NCBI GenBank assembly: GCA_945877575.1 | Contig: CAMDUE010000005.1 | Span: 1-64,000, forward strand | DNA length: 64,000 nucleotides | Direction: 5' to 3' | From: Chitinophaga pinensis | Lineage (GTDB): Bacteria > Bacteroidota > Bacteroidia > NS11-12g > UBA955 | Shown here: in pieces, positions 35,196 to 42,445 of the stretch | Position numbering within the stretch: the stretch's first letter is position 1 | Layout of the letters: the number at the start of each line of letters is the position of its first letter | Position numbers and translations under genes: made by a program | Notes under the pieces: model-generated | Told to the model about the DNA's origin: nothing | The model's database searches: none | The model's input: only the letters and a program-made list of their open reading frames with translations

Positions 35196-36611
35196 ATGAG
35201 TAAAATTATTGGAAGAAATTTGGAGCAGGCTCTGCTGAAAGAAGCCATTGACAATGACAAGTCTGAATTAATTGCCCTATACGGGCGAAGAAGAATTGGT
35301 AAAACATATCTGATACGTGAATACTTTAAGACTAACCTTGTTTTTGAAATGTCAGGATTGTTTGGTGGCTCACTAAAAGATCAACTCGAAACTTTCAGTA
35401 AGGAGCTCTTCAATAGAACAAAGCGAACGGAATTGGAAACTGCGAAATCATGGTTTCAAGCGTTCACGATGCTTGAATCGTATTTGGATAAATTTAAATC
35501 AGGAAGTAAGAAAGTAATATTTATCGATGAATTTCCTTGGATAGCTACTCCCAAATCGAAGTTTTTAATGGCTTTTGAAAACTTTTGGAATACCTATTGC
35601 ACCAAAAGGAATGATTTGATTGTGGTTATTTGTGGCTCAGCTGCTTCATATATGGTTCAGAAAATTATAAAAAACAAAGGCGGACTGCATAATAGAATCA
35701 CAAGAAAAATACGTTTGCTTCCATTTAATCTAAATGAAACGGAAGCTTTTTTGTTAAAGAATGGTATAAAATTCACTCGTTATGACGTGATACAGATTTA
35801 TATGACTTTAGGTGGGGTGCCACACTATTTAGAAAAACTGAGTAAAGGGTTGAGTGCATCTCAAAATATTGATAAGTTATGTTTTAGTAAAGATGGTGTA
35901 TTAAACGATGAGTTTAACCATTTGTTTGCTTCGCTATTTGACGACTCTGAACGGCACATGAAACTTATAAAAACGTTGGCAAAATCAAATAAAGGACTCA
36001 CGAGAAATGAATTAATAAATCAATGTAAAATGTCGTCTAGTGGTGATTTTTCTTCAAAACTTGAAGAGTTAATTGAATCTGGCTTTGTAACGGATTATCC
36101 ATACTATCAGAATAAGAAACAGCTCACCCTTTATCGCTTATCGGATGAATATTCTAAATTTTACCTAAAGTTTATTGACAATAATAAGAATGGTGGAGAT
36201 GGGACTTGGCAAAAACTATATAGTACACAATCCTATCTCTCATGGTCTGGGTTTGCTTTTGAAACGCTTTGCCTTAAACATATTCAACAAATCAAGAAGG
36301 CGTTGAGAATAGATGCTATTTATACAACGAGCAGCAGTTGGTTTAATGAAAATGCCCAAGTCGATATGTTGATTGACCGTAGCGATAATGTTATGCAATT
36401 GTGTGAAATGAAGTTTTATAATGCTGTTTTTACAATTGATAAATCATACTATCTGAATCTAAAAAATAAAATTGCAGCGCTACAACAAGATACCAAAACA
36501 CGAAAAAATATTTTTGTTACACTAATTACTTCTTATGGAATCAAGGAAAACGAATACAGCAAAGAATTAGTTCATAGTCATTTGGGAATGGATGTTCTGT
36601 TTATTGATTAG
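35196..36611 (+). CDS. AAA-family ATPase with DUF234-type nuclease-like C-terminus
   Basis: A 471-residue ATPase: Walker A LYGRRRIGKTYL (about 27-38), Walker B VIFIDEFPWI (about 105-114), sensor CGSAASYM (about 148-155), winged-helix segment near 260-300, and a C-terminal DUF234 region with QVDMLIDRSDNVMQLCEMKF, whose Asp, Glu and Lys spacing resembles PD-(D/E)xK nucleases. Such ATPases occur in many copies in archaea and Bacteroidota; the function is unclear, with mobile-element or toxin-like roles suggested. The gene is flanked by matching 47-bp palindromes and sits next to tRNA-Asn. Confidence 0.85.
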   Translation: MSKIIGRNLEQALLKEAIDNDKSELIALYGRRRIGKTYLIREYFKTNLVFEMSGLFGGSLKDQLETFSKELFNRTKRTELETAKSWFQAFTMLESYLDKFKSGSKKVIFIDEFPWIATPKSKFLMAFENFWNTYCTKRNDLIVVICGSAASYMVQKIIKNKGGLHNRITRKIRLLPFNLNETEAFLLKNGIKFTRYDVIQIYMTLGGVPHYLEKLSKGLSASQNIDKLCFSKDGVLNDEFNHLFASLFDDSERHMKLIKTLAKSNKGLTRNELINQCKMSSSGDFSSKLEELIESGFVTDYPYYQNKKQLTLYRLSDEYSKFYLKFIDNNKNGGDGTWQKLYSTQSYLSWSGFAFETLCLKHIQQIKKALRIDAIYTTSSSWFNENAQVDMLIDRSDNVMQLCEMKFYNAVFTIDKSYYLNLKNKIAALQQDTKTRKNIFVTLITSYGIKENEYSKELVHSHLGMDVLFID

Positions 36612-36615
36612 TGTT

Positions 36616-36662
36616 TATAATTCGCCAAAATTCATCAATTTGGCTTGTTTTGGCGGAATATA
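36616..36662. repeat. 47-bp palindrome, right of AAA ATPase gene
   Basis: Arms TATAATTCGCCAAAA (36616-36630) and TTTTGGCGGAATATA (36648-36662) with a 17-bp spacer. The left arm is identical to that of the upstream copy; the spacers differ. It begins 4 bp after the ATPase stop. Confidence 0.8.
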
Positions 36663-36688
36663 AAATTTCCAAAAGTATGCACCAACAA

Positions 36689-36716
36689 AAAAAGCCTCGC
36701 ATTTCTGTGAGGCTTT
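36689..36716 (-). terminator. Terminator hairpin of tRNA-Asn
   Basis: Stem AAAGCCTCGCA/TGTGAGGCTTT with TTTC loop; on the minus strand it has a GAAA tetraloop and ends in T residues 12 bp or so past the tRNA. It is the parent-like version of the hairpin in repeat copies 1-5. Confidence 0.75.
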
Positions 36717-36727
36717 CTCTTTTCTTG

Positions 36728-36801
36728 CTCCCCGAGCTGGACTCGAACCAGCGACCTATTGATTAACAGTCAATTGCTCTAACCAGCTGAGCTATCGAGG
36801 A
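36728..36801 (-). tRNA. tRNA-Asn (anticodon GTT)
   Basis: A 74-nt tRNA on the minus strand. The acceptor arms TCCTCGA and TCGGGGA pair over seven positions with one T-G. The D arm has AGCTCAGCTGGTTAGAGC, the anticodon loop CTGTTAATC gives GTT, and the T loop is TTCGAGT. The discriminator is G; CCA is not encoded. Its 3' end and terminator face the repeat-bounded cassette zone, the side on which integrating elements usually accumulate. Confidence 0.97.
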
Positions 36802-36858
36802 GTCTGTTATTCCCCTTACGGGAGTGCAAATTTAATATATTTTTGAGCTAAATTTCAA

Positions 36859-36866
36859 TACCTTTG
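36859..36866 (+). promoter_or_regulatory. Putative -7 element TACCTTTG for the PfkB gene
   Basis: TACCTTTG matches TAnnTTTG and lies 26 bp before the ATG at 36893. A TTTG at 36842 is closer (13 bp) than the usual spacing for a -33. Confidence 0.35.
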
Positions 36867-36892
36867 TAAAAAAAATTATAAAAAAATTTCAA

Positions 36893-37804
36893 ATGAGTCT
36901 CTTAGTTATTGGTTCTGTTGCATTTGACGCTATTGATACCCCCTTCGGTTCTACCGGAAAAATTGTGGGTGGGGCAGCTTCTTACATCTCTTTGGCCACT
37001 TCCCTCCTTCACGATCAGGTGGGTTTGGTTGCCGTGGTGGGTGAAGATTTTGATTTCAATTTTGTGGAAACCCTCAATCAAAGAGGTGTGAATACTGATG
37101 GACTTCAAGTTAAAAAAGGAGAGAAATCCTTCTTTTGGCACGGAAAATATCACCTTGATATGAATAGCCGCGACACCATCACTACTGAACTCAATGTTTT
37201 AGGCGATTTTGATCCCATCATTCCCGATAGTCAAAGTGCACCCCATTTCGTGATGTTGGGGAATTTAAGTCCCCAAGTACAGTTAAAAACCATCGAAAGA
37301 ATTTCTCAAAAGCCCAAGTTGGTAGTCATGGATACCATGAACTTTTGGATGGATATTGCTCTTGACGAGCTAAAAGAAGTTATTGCAAAAGTAGATGTTC
37401 TGACCATCAACGATGAAGAAGCGCGCCAACTTTCTGGTGAATATAGCTTGAGAAAAGCCGCGAGAATCATTCAAGCAATGGGTCCTCAAACGCTGATCAT
37501 CAAGAAAGGCGAACACGGAGCGTTATTGTTCGGTACTGACGATCAGGTGTTTTTCTGTCCTGCGTTGCCTCTAGAAGAAGTTTTCGATCCCACTGGGGCT
37601 GGCGATACGTTTGCCGGTGGTTTCGTTGGATATTTAGCCAGCAAAGGAGCCACCGATTTCGAATCAATGAAGAAAGCCGTAGTTTACGGAAGTGCACTTG
37701 CTAGCTTCTGCGTGGAGAAATTCGGCACCGAACGCTTAGAAAGTGTAACCCACGATGAACTAAATGCGCGTCTTTCTCAATTTGAGAAGATGATGACGGT
37801 TTAG
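36893..37804 (+). CDS. PfkB-family sugar kinase
   Basis: A 303-residue ribokinase-type kinase with an N-terminal GGAASYISLATSLL (PfkB signature 1 region) and the ATP/anion-hole motif DPTGAGDTFAGGF (about 229-241), whose Asp in GAGD is the catalytic base. Substrate (fructose, adenosine or another sugar) not resolved. The stop TAG is the first three bases of heptamer array H2. Its neighbour across that array is a convergent GH13 amylase, so a role in sugar use is plausible. Confidence 0.9.
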   Translation: MSLLVIGSVAFDAIDTPFGSTGKIVGGAASYISLATSLLHDQVGLVAVVGEDFDFNFVETLNQRGVNTDGLQVKKGEKSFFWHGKYHLDMNSRDTITTELNVLGDFDPIIPDSQSAPHFVMLGNLSPQVQLKTIERISQKPKLVVMDTMNFWMDIALDELKEVIAKVDVLTINDEEARQLSGEYSLRKAARIIQAMGPQTLIIKKGEHGALLFGTDDQVFFCPALPLEEVFDPTGAGDTFAGGFVGYLASKGATDFESMKKAVVYGSALASFCVEKFGTERLESVTHDELNARLSQFEKMMTV

Positions 37805-37927
37805 TCGATAGTCTGTGGTCTGTGGTCTGTGGTCTGAAGCCCGGAGCCCGAAACCCGAAACCCGAAACCTGCTACCTGCTACCTGCTACCTGCTACCTGC
37901 TACCTGCTACCAAATACCAGATACTAA
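37802..37927 (+). repeat. Heptamer repeat array H2 (18 units)
   Basis: Eighteen 7-bp units without phase break, running from the TAG stop of the PfkB gene to the TAG stop of the convergent amylase gene. The order is TAGTCTG and TGGTCTG types, AAGCCCG and AAACCCG types, then CTACCTG five times, ending in ATACCAG and ATACTAA. Most units fit NNRYCNG. Runs of identical neighbours point to expansion by whole units. Confidence 0.9.
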
Positions 37928-39840
37928 TTAAACAACTCGTAAATCTCCGAACCCTGTGGGCGGAGAATCATAGATTTATTTTGGAATAATATAACTTCGC
38001 CTGAGAAGATGTTGCGCATGCCGCGGTATTTGCGGGTGATTTCTTCGTAACGGGTGAGGTCTATGGTGAGGGACTTTTCTGATTGGCTGTAAATGCAAAA
38101 GACCGCTTGATTTTCGGTGTATCGGAAGTAACTGTAGGTTTCGTCTTTACCGGCGAAGTGAACCATTTTGCCGTTTAGAAATACGGGATTTTGTGCTCGA
38201 AATTTGGCTAGTTTTTGGATGTGCAAAAACGCCTGTTGCTCCTGAGCGGTTCGGCCTTGGGGTTTGAATTTGTTGATGCTATCAGACTTCCATCCTCCGG
38301 GAAAATCAAATCGAACATAAGCGTCAGACGGACTTGTCTTTCCCTTCATCAGAATTTCGGTTCCATAGTAGAGTGAAGGCATCCCCCGAAGAGTAAAAAG
38401 TAAATTTTGAGAGCGCTTCCATGCGTTGAAATCTTCGTTTAAAACGGAGTAAACTCGCGAAAGATCGTGGTTGTCGAGGAAGGTGAGATTCTTGTTGGGG
38501 TCTTGATATAGGTAGTCTTCGCCGAGGGTTTGATACACTCGATTCAGGCCTTCCAGCCAACCGTATTTTTCGTATCCGGCCTTTTGCATGGCCCAGCACA
38601 ACACGAAGTCAGTGACGCCAGGAAGTTGATTTTTTTCGAAACCTTTGATGTTATTCTTCGTAAATGCCACCTGGGTTGCCGTTTGCTCCACCCAAGTTTC
38701 GCCGTAAATGACCAATTTTGGATAGTATTTGAGCAGCATTTCACACAGGTGATTCATGTAATCTTGGTCTGGATAAGGGTAGGTGTCAATTCGGTAGCCG
38801 CTGAGTCCGCCGAATTCAATCCACCACAAATAAAGTTGATCCAAAAAACGCTTGATGTGCTCGTTTTTTTGGTTAAAGTCGGGCATGGTTCTTACAAACG
38901 CCCCATCCACATTTTGCGAGCGATCTTGAACTGAACTGTATGGATCCATGACTGTATTCGCGCGGAAGTTGGTTTGCACGAAAGAATCTCTAAAATTGAA
39001 CCAGCCGGTATCATAATTTTGGTACATCCAGTGGTTGTTTCCAACGTGGTTGGGAATGATATCCATGACCAATTTCATGTTGCGTTTGCGCATCAATTCA
39101 CCCAGTTTTCGGTATAGTTCGTTGTTCCCAAATCGAGGGTCAATTCGGTAGTTATCGGTGATGGCATATCCGTGGAAACTTTCCTTTTCTTGGTCGTTTT
39201 CTTGCACCGGATTCAGCCAAAGCGTTGATACCCCTAGTTCTTGGAGATAGTCTAATTTAGATATGATTCCTTCTAAATCGCCGCCGTGTCGGCCTTTCAG
39301 GGCCTTTCGGTTGACTTCTTCAGGGTATTGAACTTCGGCATTGTCATTGGTAGGGTCCCCATTGGCAAATCGGTCGGGAAAGATTAAATAAGTAACATCT
39401 TGCGACGTGATAGGTAACATTGGCTCTTTACGACGCTCCTTGATCTCATAAGAAAATTCGAAGGAACGCAGTTTTTTATCGATGTTTGGAATGGGGGTAG
39501 CCGTGAATTTTAGTGTTTGCGTTTTTGCGTTTCGGGGGATGTTTAATCGAAGATAGACCACATGCCTGTTCGCTGAATTTAAAAAGGTGTCAAACGTGAT
39601 GAGGCTGGCTATTTCAGATTCATTGAGGGAATAGGTGAAAAAAGAAGCGTTTTCAGCGTGTAAAATGATTTCTAACTGAGATTCGTCGAACCCAGTATAC
39701 CAATGTGGTGGAGCAACGTGATAAATTTTTTGTTGAATTTTGGGTTTTCCCCAGAAATTAAAAAACTGCGCGTTTGAGATATCTATAAAAACTAGGTTGA
39801 AAGCAAATAATAGGCACGAGATTACGGACTTTTTGTTCAT
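37924..39840 (-). CDS. Alpha-amylase family (GH13) enzyme, exported
   Basis: A 638-residue GH13 enzyme with a signal peptide (about 1-24), an N-terminal beta domain (about 30-140) as in cyclomaltodextrinase/neopullulanase-type enzymes, and a catalytic barrel. Region I is MDIIPNHVG, region II GLSGYRIDTYPY (nucleophile Asp), region III IYGETW (acid/base Glu) and region IV TFLDNHD. It should hydrolyse starch or maltooligosaccharides in the periplasm or outside. It is divergent, across 99 bp, from a secreted protein with starch-binding-like repeats. The start at 39840 precedes the signal peptide directly. Confidence 0.93.
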   Translation of the reverse strand: MNKKSVISCLLFAFNLVFIDISNAQFFNFWGKPKIQQKIYHVAPPHWYTGFDESQLEIILHAENASFFTYSLNESEIASLITFDTFLNSANRHVVYLRLNIPRNAKTQTLKFTATPIPNIDKKLRSFEFSYEIKERRKEPMLPITSQDVTYLIFPDRFANGDPTNDNAEVQYPEEVNRKALKGRHGGDLEGIISKLDYLQELGVSTLWLNPVQENDQEKESFHGYAITDNYRIDPRFGNNELYRKLGELMRKRNMKLVMDIIPNHVGNNHWMYQNYDTGWFNFRDSFVQTNFRANTVMDPYSSVQDRSQNVDGAFVRTMPDFNQKNEHIKRFLDQLYLWWIEFGGLSGYRIDTYPYPDQDYMNHLCEMLLKYYPKLVIYGETWVEQTATQVAFTKNNIKGFEKNQLPGVTDFVLCWAMQKAGYEKYGWLEGLNRVYQTLGEDYLYQDPNKNLTFLDNHDLSRVYSVLNEDFNAWKRSQNLLFTLRGMPSLYYGTEILMKGKTSPSDAYVRFDFPGGWKSDSINKFKPQGRTAQEQQAFLHIQKLAKFRAQNPVFLNGKMVHFAGKDETYSYFRYTENQAVFCIYSQSEKSLTIDLTRYEEITRKYRGMRNIFSGEVILFQNKSMILRPQGSEIYELFN

Positions 39841-39939
39841 CGATTTACAAAGAAAACCATTTTTTCTGAAGGAGTAATTGTCAACGTGACACTTTTTTGT
39901 TTAATATTGTGATGAAGATTAACAAATTACTCTTTAAAT

Positions 39940-42081
39940 ATGAAAAAACTATTACTTTTATCAGGTGCACTTGCTTTGGTGGCAGGTGTATTTGCCCAAA
40001 AGCGCATGGTTAAGTTTTCTGTAGACATGTCATCAGAAACTGTAAGTGCCAATGGGGTTCACGTAGCCGGAAACTTCCAAGGTTGGAGTCCATCTGGAAC
40101 CAAATTAACTCAAGAGGGATCGACAGGAATTTACTCAGTGTATGCTGAAGTAGATGAAAACGCAGTTGTTGAATACAAATTCATCAACAACAACGATTGG
40201 TCATCAGGAGTAGAAGGTGTTCCAGCTATTTCACAAAAAGGACACAAGAACAATGGTGAGACGAATGATAACCGTTGGTTTTGGTCTGGTACTGGTAAAG
40301 ATACCTTAGGATTGCCTGCATTTAAGTTTGGCGGAAGTGCGCCAGCAAATCAATATGCAGTTCGTTTTGCCGTTGATTTAAAGGCTGAAGCTAGTGTTAG
40401 CGCAGACGGAGTTCACCTAGCAGGAAACTTGCAGGGATGGGATCCAGGTAAATCGCGTATGGTCAATTTATACAGCAGCAATAAGATTCATGAAATCATT
40501 TTCTGCCTAGACAATGCTACATATGCATACAAGTTTGTAAACGGAAATGCATGGGGTAAAGACGAGTCAGTACCAGGAGCATGTGCTGTAAACAACAATA
40601 GAGAAGTAACTGTAAACGGAGCTAATGTTGAGCAATCAATTGTATGCTATGGATCATGCGCAGCATGTCCAGGTGCACCAGCTCCCAAATTTAGAGTTAC
40701 CTTCCAAGTTGATATGGCAAGTGAGTGTAACGTAGACGACGTAGATATTGCCGGTGGTAAAATCAACGGATGGTCAGGCGGAACTATGCTTTCAAACCAA
40801 TCAGGATTGAGCGGCGACTGGAAAATCACCAAAATTGGTGTAGGTCCATCTAAAGGTGATATCAGCTGGTTCAGCGAGAGCATCAATGCAACTACACGTG
40901 CATGTATGCAAGATGACCGCGTAATCTTGAACAGAGATGGTTCATTCCACAATGTTTTTGGTAAAGAGACATGGATTGAAGGATGGCAGAAAACAGGAGC
41001 AAACGGTTGTGGAACTCCAGTAGCTCCATTTGATGGATCAACAGCAGGAACATGGAAAGACCACGGAAACGGATCCTTCACTGTATACGGAAAAGGAAGT
41101 CACGTAGGTTTACCAAAAGTTGTTAATGGTGCTGAAATCAGTAAAAATGAAGATGCTCGTGATTCAGTTACTTACGAATATTCAATCACAGGAACCAAAT
41201 TAACCACTTACATCAACTTTGGTGGTGGATACTGGCAGTTTGAATACGACAGAAACACTTCAAAATCAACTGTTTGGAGCACGACTATCGTATTGGATTC
41301 AGGAGCAGAAATTGCACACAAAATCAGAAAGATCACCAAATCAAACGGATCAGACATCGTATCTTGGGAAGGTGGATCAGACCGCAAGATTTTCGCACAC
41401 GGCGATACTACTTTGTTAGCTCGTTGCTTCGGTAAAGACGAGGCTTGCTCAGGAACACCAATTGCTCCAGCAGACGTAACTTTCAAAGTAGATATGTCAC
41501 AAGAAATCGCTGCTGACACAGTATGGTTGATGGGTTCAATGACCATCCCAGCTTGGCAGTCAGGAGCAATTGCTATGACTCCATCAGCAACTGAGAAAGA
41601 CGTTTACGAGACAACGGTAAAAGGAATTTGTCCAGATTATTTCGAATACAAATTTGCAAATGAAGCGATGAATTCACAAACTACCGGTGAGAAATTCCCA
41701 GATACAACAGACCGCAGCTGTTTAGTTGATAACGGTTTGGGAGCATTCAACCGCAAGTTGACACGTACCAACGGAGATGCAATCACTGTGTTCTACATGT
41801 TCAATAGTTGCGCAATTCCAATTGGCGGAAATGTTGCAGACTTGTCTTCAGAGGTTAGCATTGCACCAGTACCAGCGGTAGAAAGCTTCACAGTAAGATT
41901 GGCAGGATCAACTGCTGCTCAAGTGAGCATCATGAGCATCGACGGACGTTTGGTTCGCAGCATGAATACCAATTCTTCAACTGTTGAAATGAACTGTTCA
42001 GGATTGAACGGCGTTTACTTGGTAAGCATCGTAGATCAAATGGGCAGAACAGCGGTAAAGAAAATAGTCTGTGGTCAATAG
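39940..42081 (+). CDS. Secreted protein with starch-binding-like repeats and T9SS sorting domain (1)
   Basis: A 713-residue protein: signal peptide (about 1-19), a first beta domain with VHVAGNFQGWSPSGTKL, a second with VHLAGNLQGWDPGKSRM, an uncharacterised middle (about 245-500) with WIEGWQKTGANGCGTPVAP, a third repeat with VWLMGSMTIPAWQ, and a C-terminal T9SS type-A sorting domain (about 635-713). The GNFQGW-type repeats resemble CBM20/48 starch-binding modules, in line with the divergent amylase. The last residues VCGQ and the stop are encoded by heptamer array H3. About 2.2 kb, including the 3' region, is duplicated downstream. Confidence 0.85.
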   Translation: MKKLLLLSGALALVAGVFAQKRMVKFSVDMSSETVSANGVHVAGNFQGWSPSGTKLTQEGSTGIYSVYAEVDENAVVEYKFINNNDWSSGVEGVPAISQKGHKNNGETNDNRWFWSGTGKDTLGLPAFKFGGSAPANQYAVRFAVDLKAEASVSADGVHLAGNLQGWDPGKSRMVNLYSSNKIHEIIFCLDNATYAYKFVNGNAWGKDESVPGACAVNNNREVTVNGANVEQSIVCYGSCAACPGAPAPKFRVTFQVDMASECNVDDVDIAGGKINGWSGGTMLSNQSGLSGDWKITKIGVGPSKGDISWFSESINATTRACMQDDRVILNRDGSFHNVFGKETWIEGWQKTGANGCGTPVAPFDGSTAGTWKDHGNGSFTVYGKGSHVGLPKVVNGAEISKNEDARDSVTYEYSITGTKLTTYINFGGGYWQFEYDRNTSKSTVWSTTIVLDSGAEIAHKIRKITKSNGSDIVSWEGGSDRKIFAHGDTTLLARCFGKDEACSGTPIAPADVTFKVDMSQEIAADTVWLMGSMTIPAWQSGAIAMTPSATEKDVYETTVKGICPDYFEYKFANEAMNSQTTGEKFPDTTDRSCLVDNGLGAFNRKLTRTNGDAITVFYMFNSCAIPIGGNVADLSSEVSIAPVPAVESFTVRLAGSTAAQVSIMSIDGRLVRSMNTNSSTVEMNCSGLNGVYLVSIVDQMGRTAVKKIVCGQ

Positions 42082-42204
42082 TCTATGGTCTATAGTCTAT
42101 AGTCTATAGTCTATAGTCTATAGTCGGTAGTCGGTAGACGGTAGTCGGTAGTCGGAAGGCTAGAGGCTAGAGACTAGAGGCTAGAGACTAGAGACTAGAG
42201 ACTC
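42065..42204 (+). repeat. Heptamer repeat array H3 (20 units), starting inside the coding region
   Basis: Twenty phased 7-bp units: TAGTCTG, TGGTCAA, then mainly TAGTCTA, TAGTCGG, and GAGGCTA/GAGACTA types, ending with GAGACTC. The first two and the start of the third encode the C-terminal V, C, G, Q and TAG stop of the upstream protein. A terminator follows 17 bp later. Confidence 0.92.
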
Positions 42205-42221
42205 GTAAAATAAAACAAATG

Positions 42222-42250
42222 AACCCGGGGCGAAAGTTCCGGGTTTTTTT
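42222..42250 (+). terminator. Rho-independent terminator after array H3
   Basis: Stem AACCCGG/CCGGGTT with 9-10 base loop, then seven T. An identical hairpin follows array H4. Confidence 0.88.
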
Positions 42251-42445
42251 GTGGTAGGGTAGGCGATCACCAATTTCCAAAGGCAAGATGGGATAAAAGA
42301 TTTTCATAAACTTTCATTAACATTTCGAGTTTAGATTAACCTTTATTTAATTATTATTTGATTTATTTTAATAATATACAATGGTAGAAATGACACTTCT
42401 ATTTCAGTACCTTTGTATTAAACAATTAATTACATATTAAAAATT
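42251..42445 (+). promoter_or_regulatory. Promoter region of the second secreted-protein gene
   Basis: AT-rich spacer unique to this copy. TACCTTTG (42408-42415) matches the -7 consensus and lies 30 bp before the ATG at 42446; no clear -33 at the usual distance. With arrays H3 and the terminator it makes up the 364-bp gap between the two genes. Confidence 0.45.

Larger units (their letters stand above)
40006..42250 (+). repeat. Long direct duplication, copy A
   Basis: From ATGGTTAAG (40006) to the end of the terminator hairpin (42250) this segment recurs at 43088-45318. Identity is very high, with short diverged patches (for example around 40132-40170 against 43214-43252). The offset is 3082 bp through the coding part and 3068 bp after the heptamer array, because the arrays differ by 14 bp. 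Confidence 0.9.
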
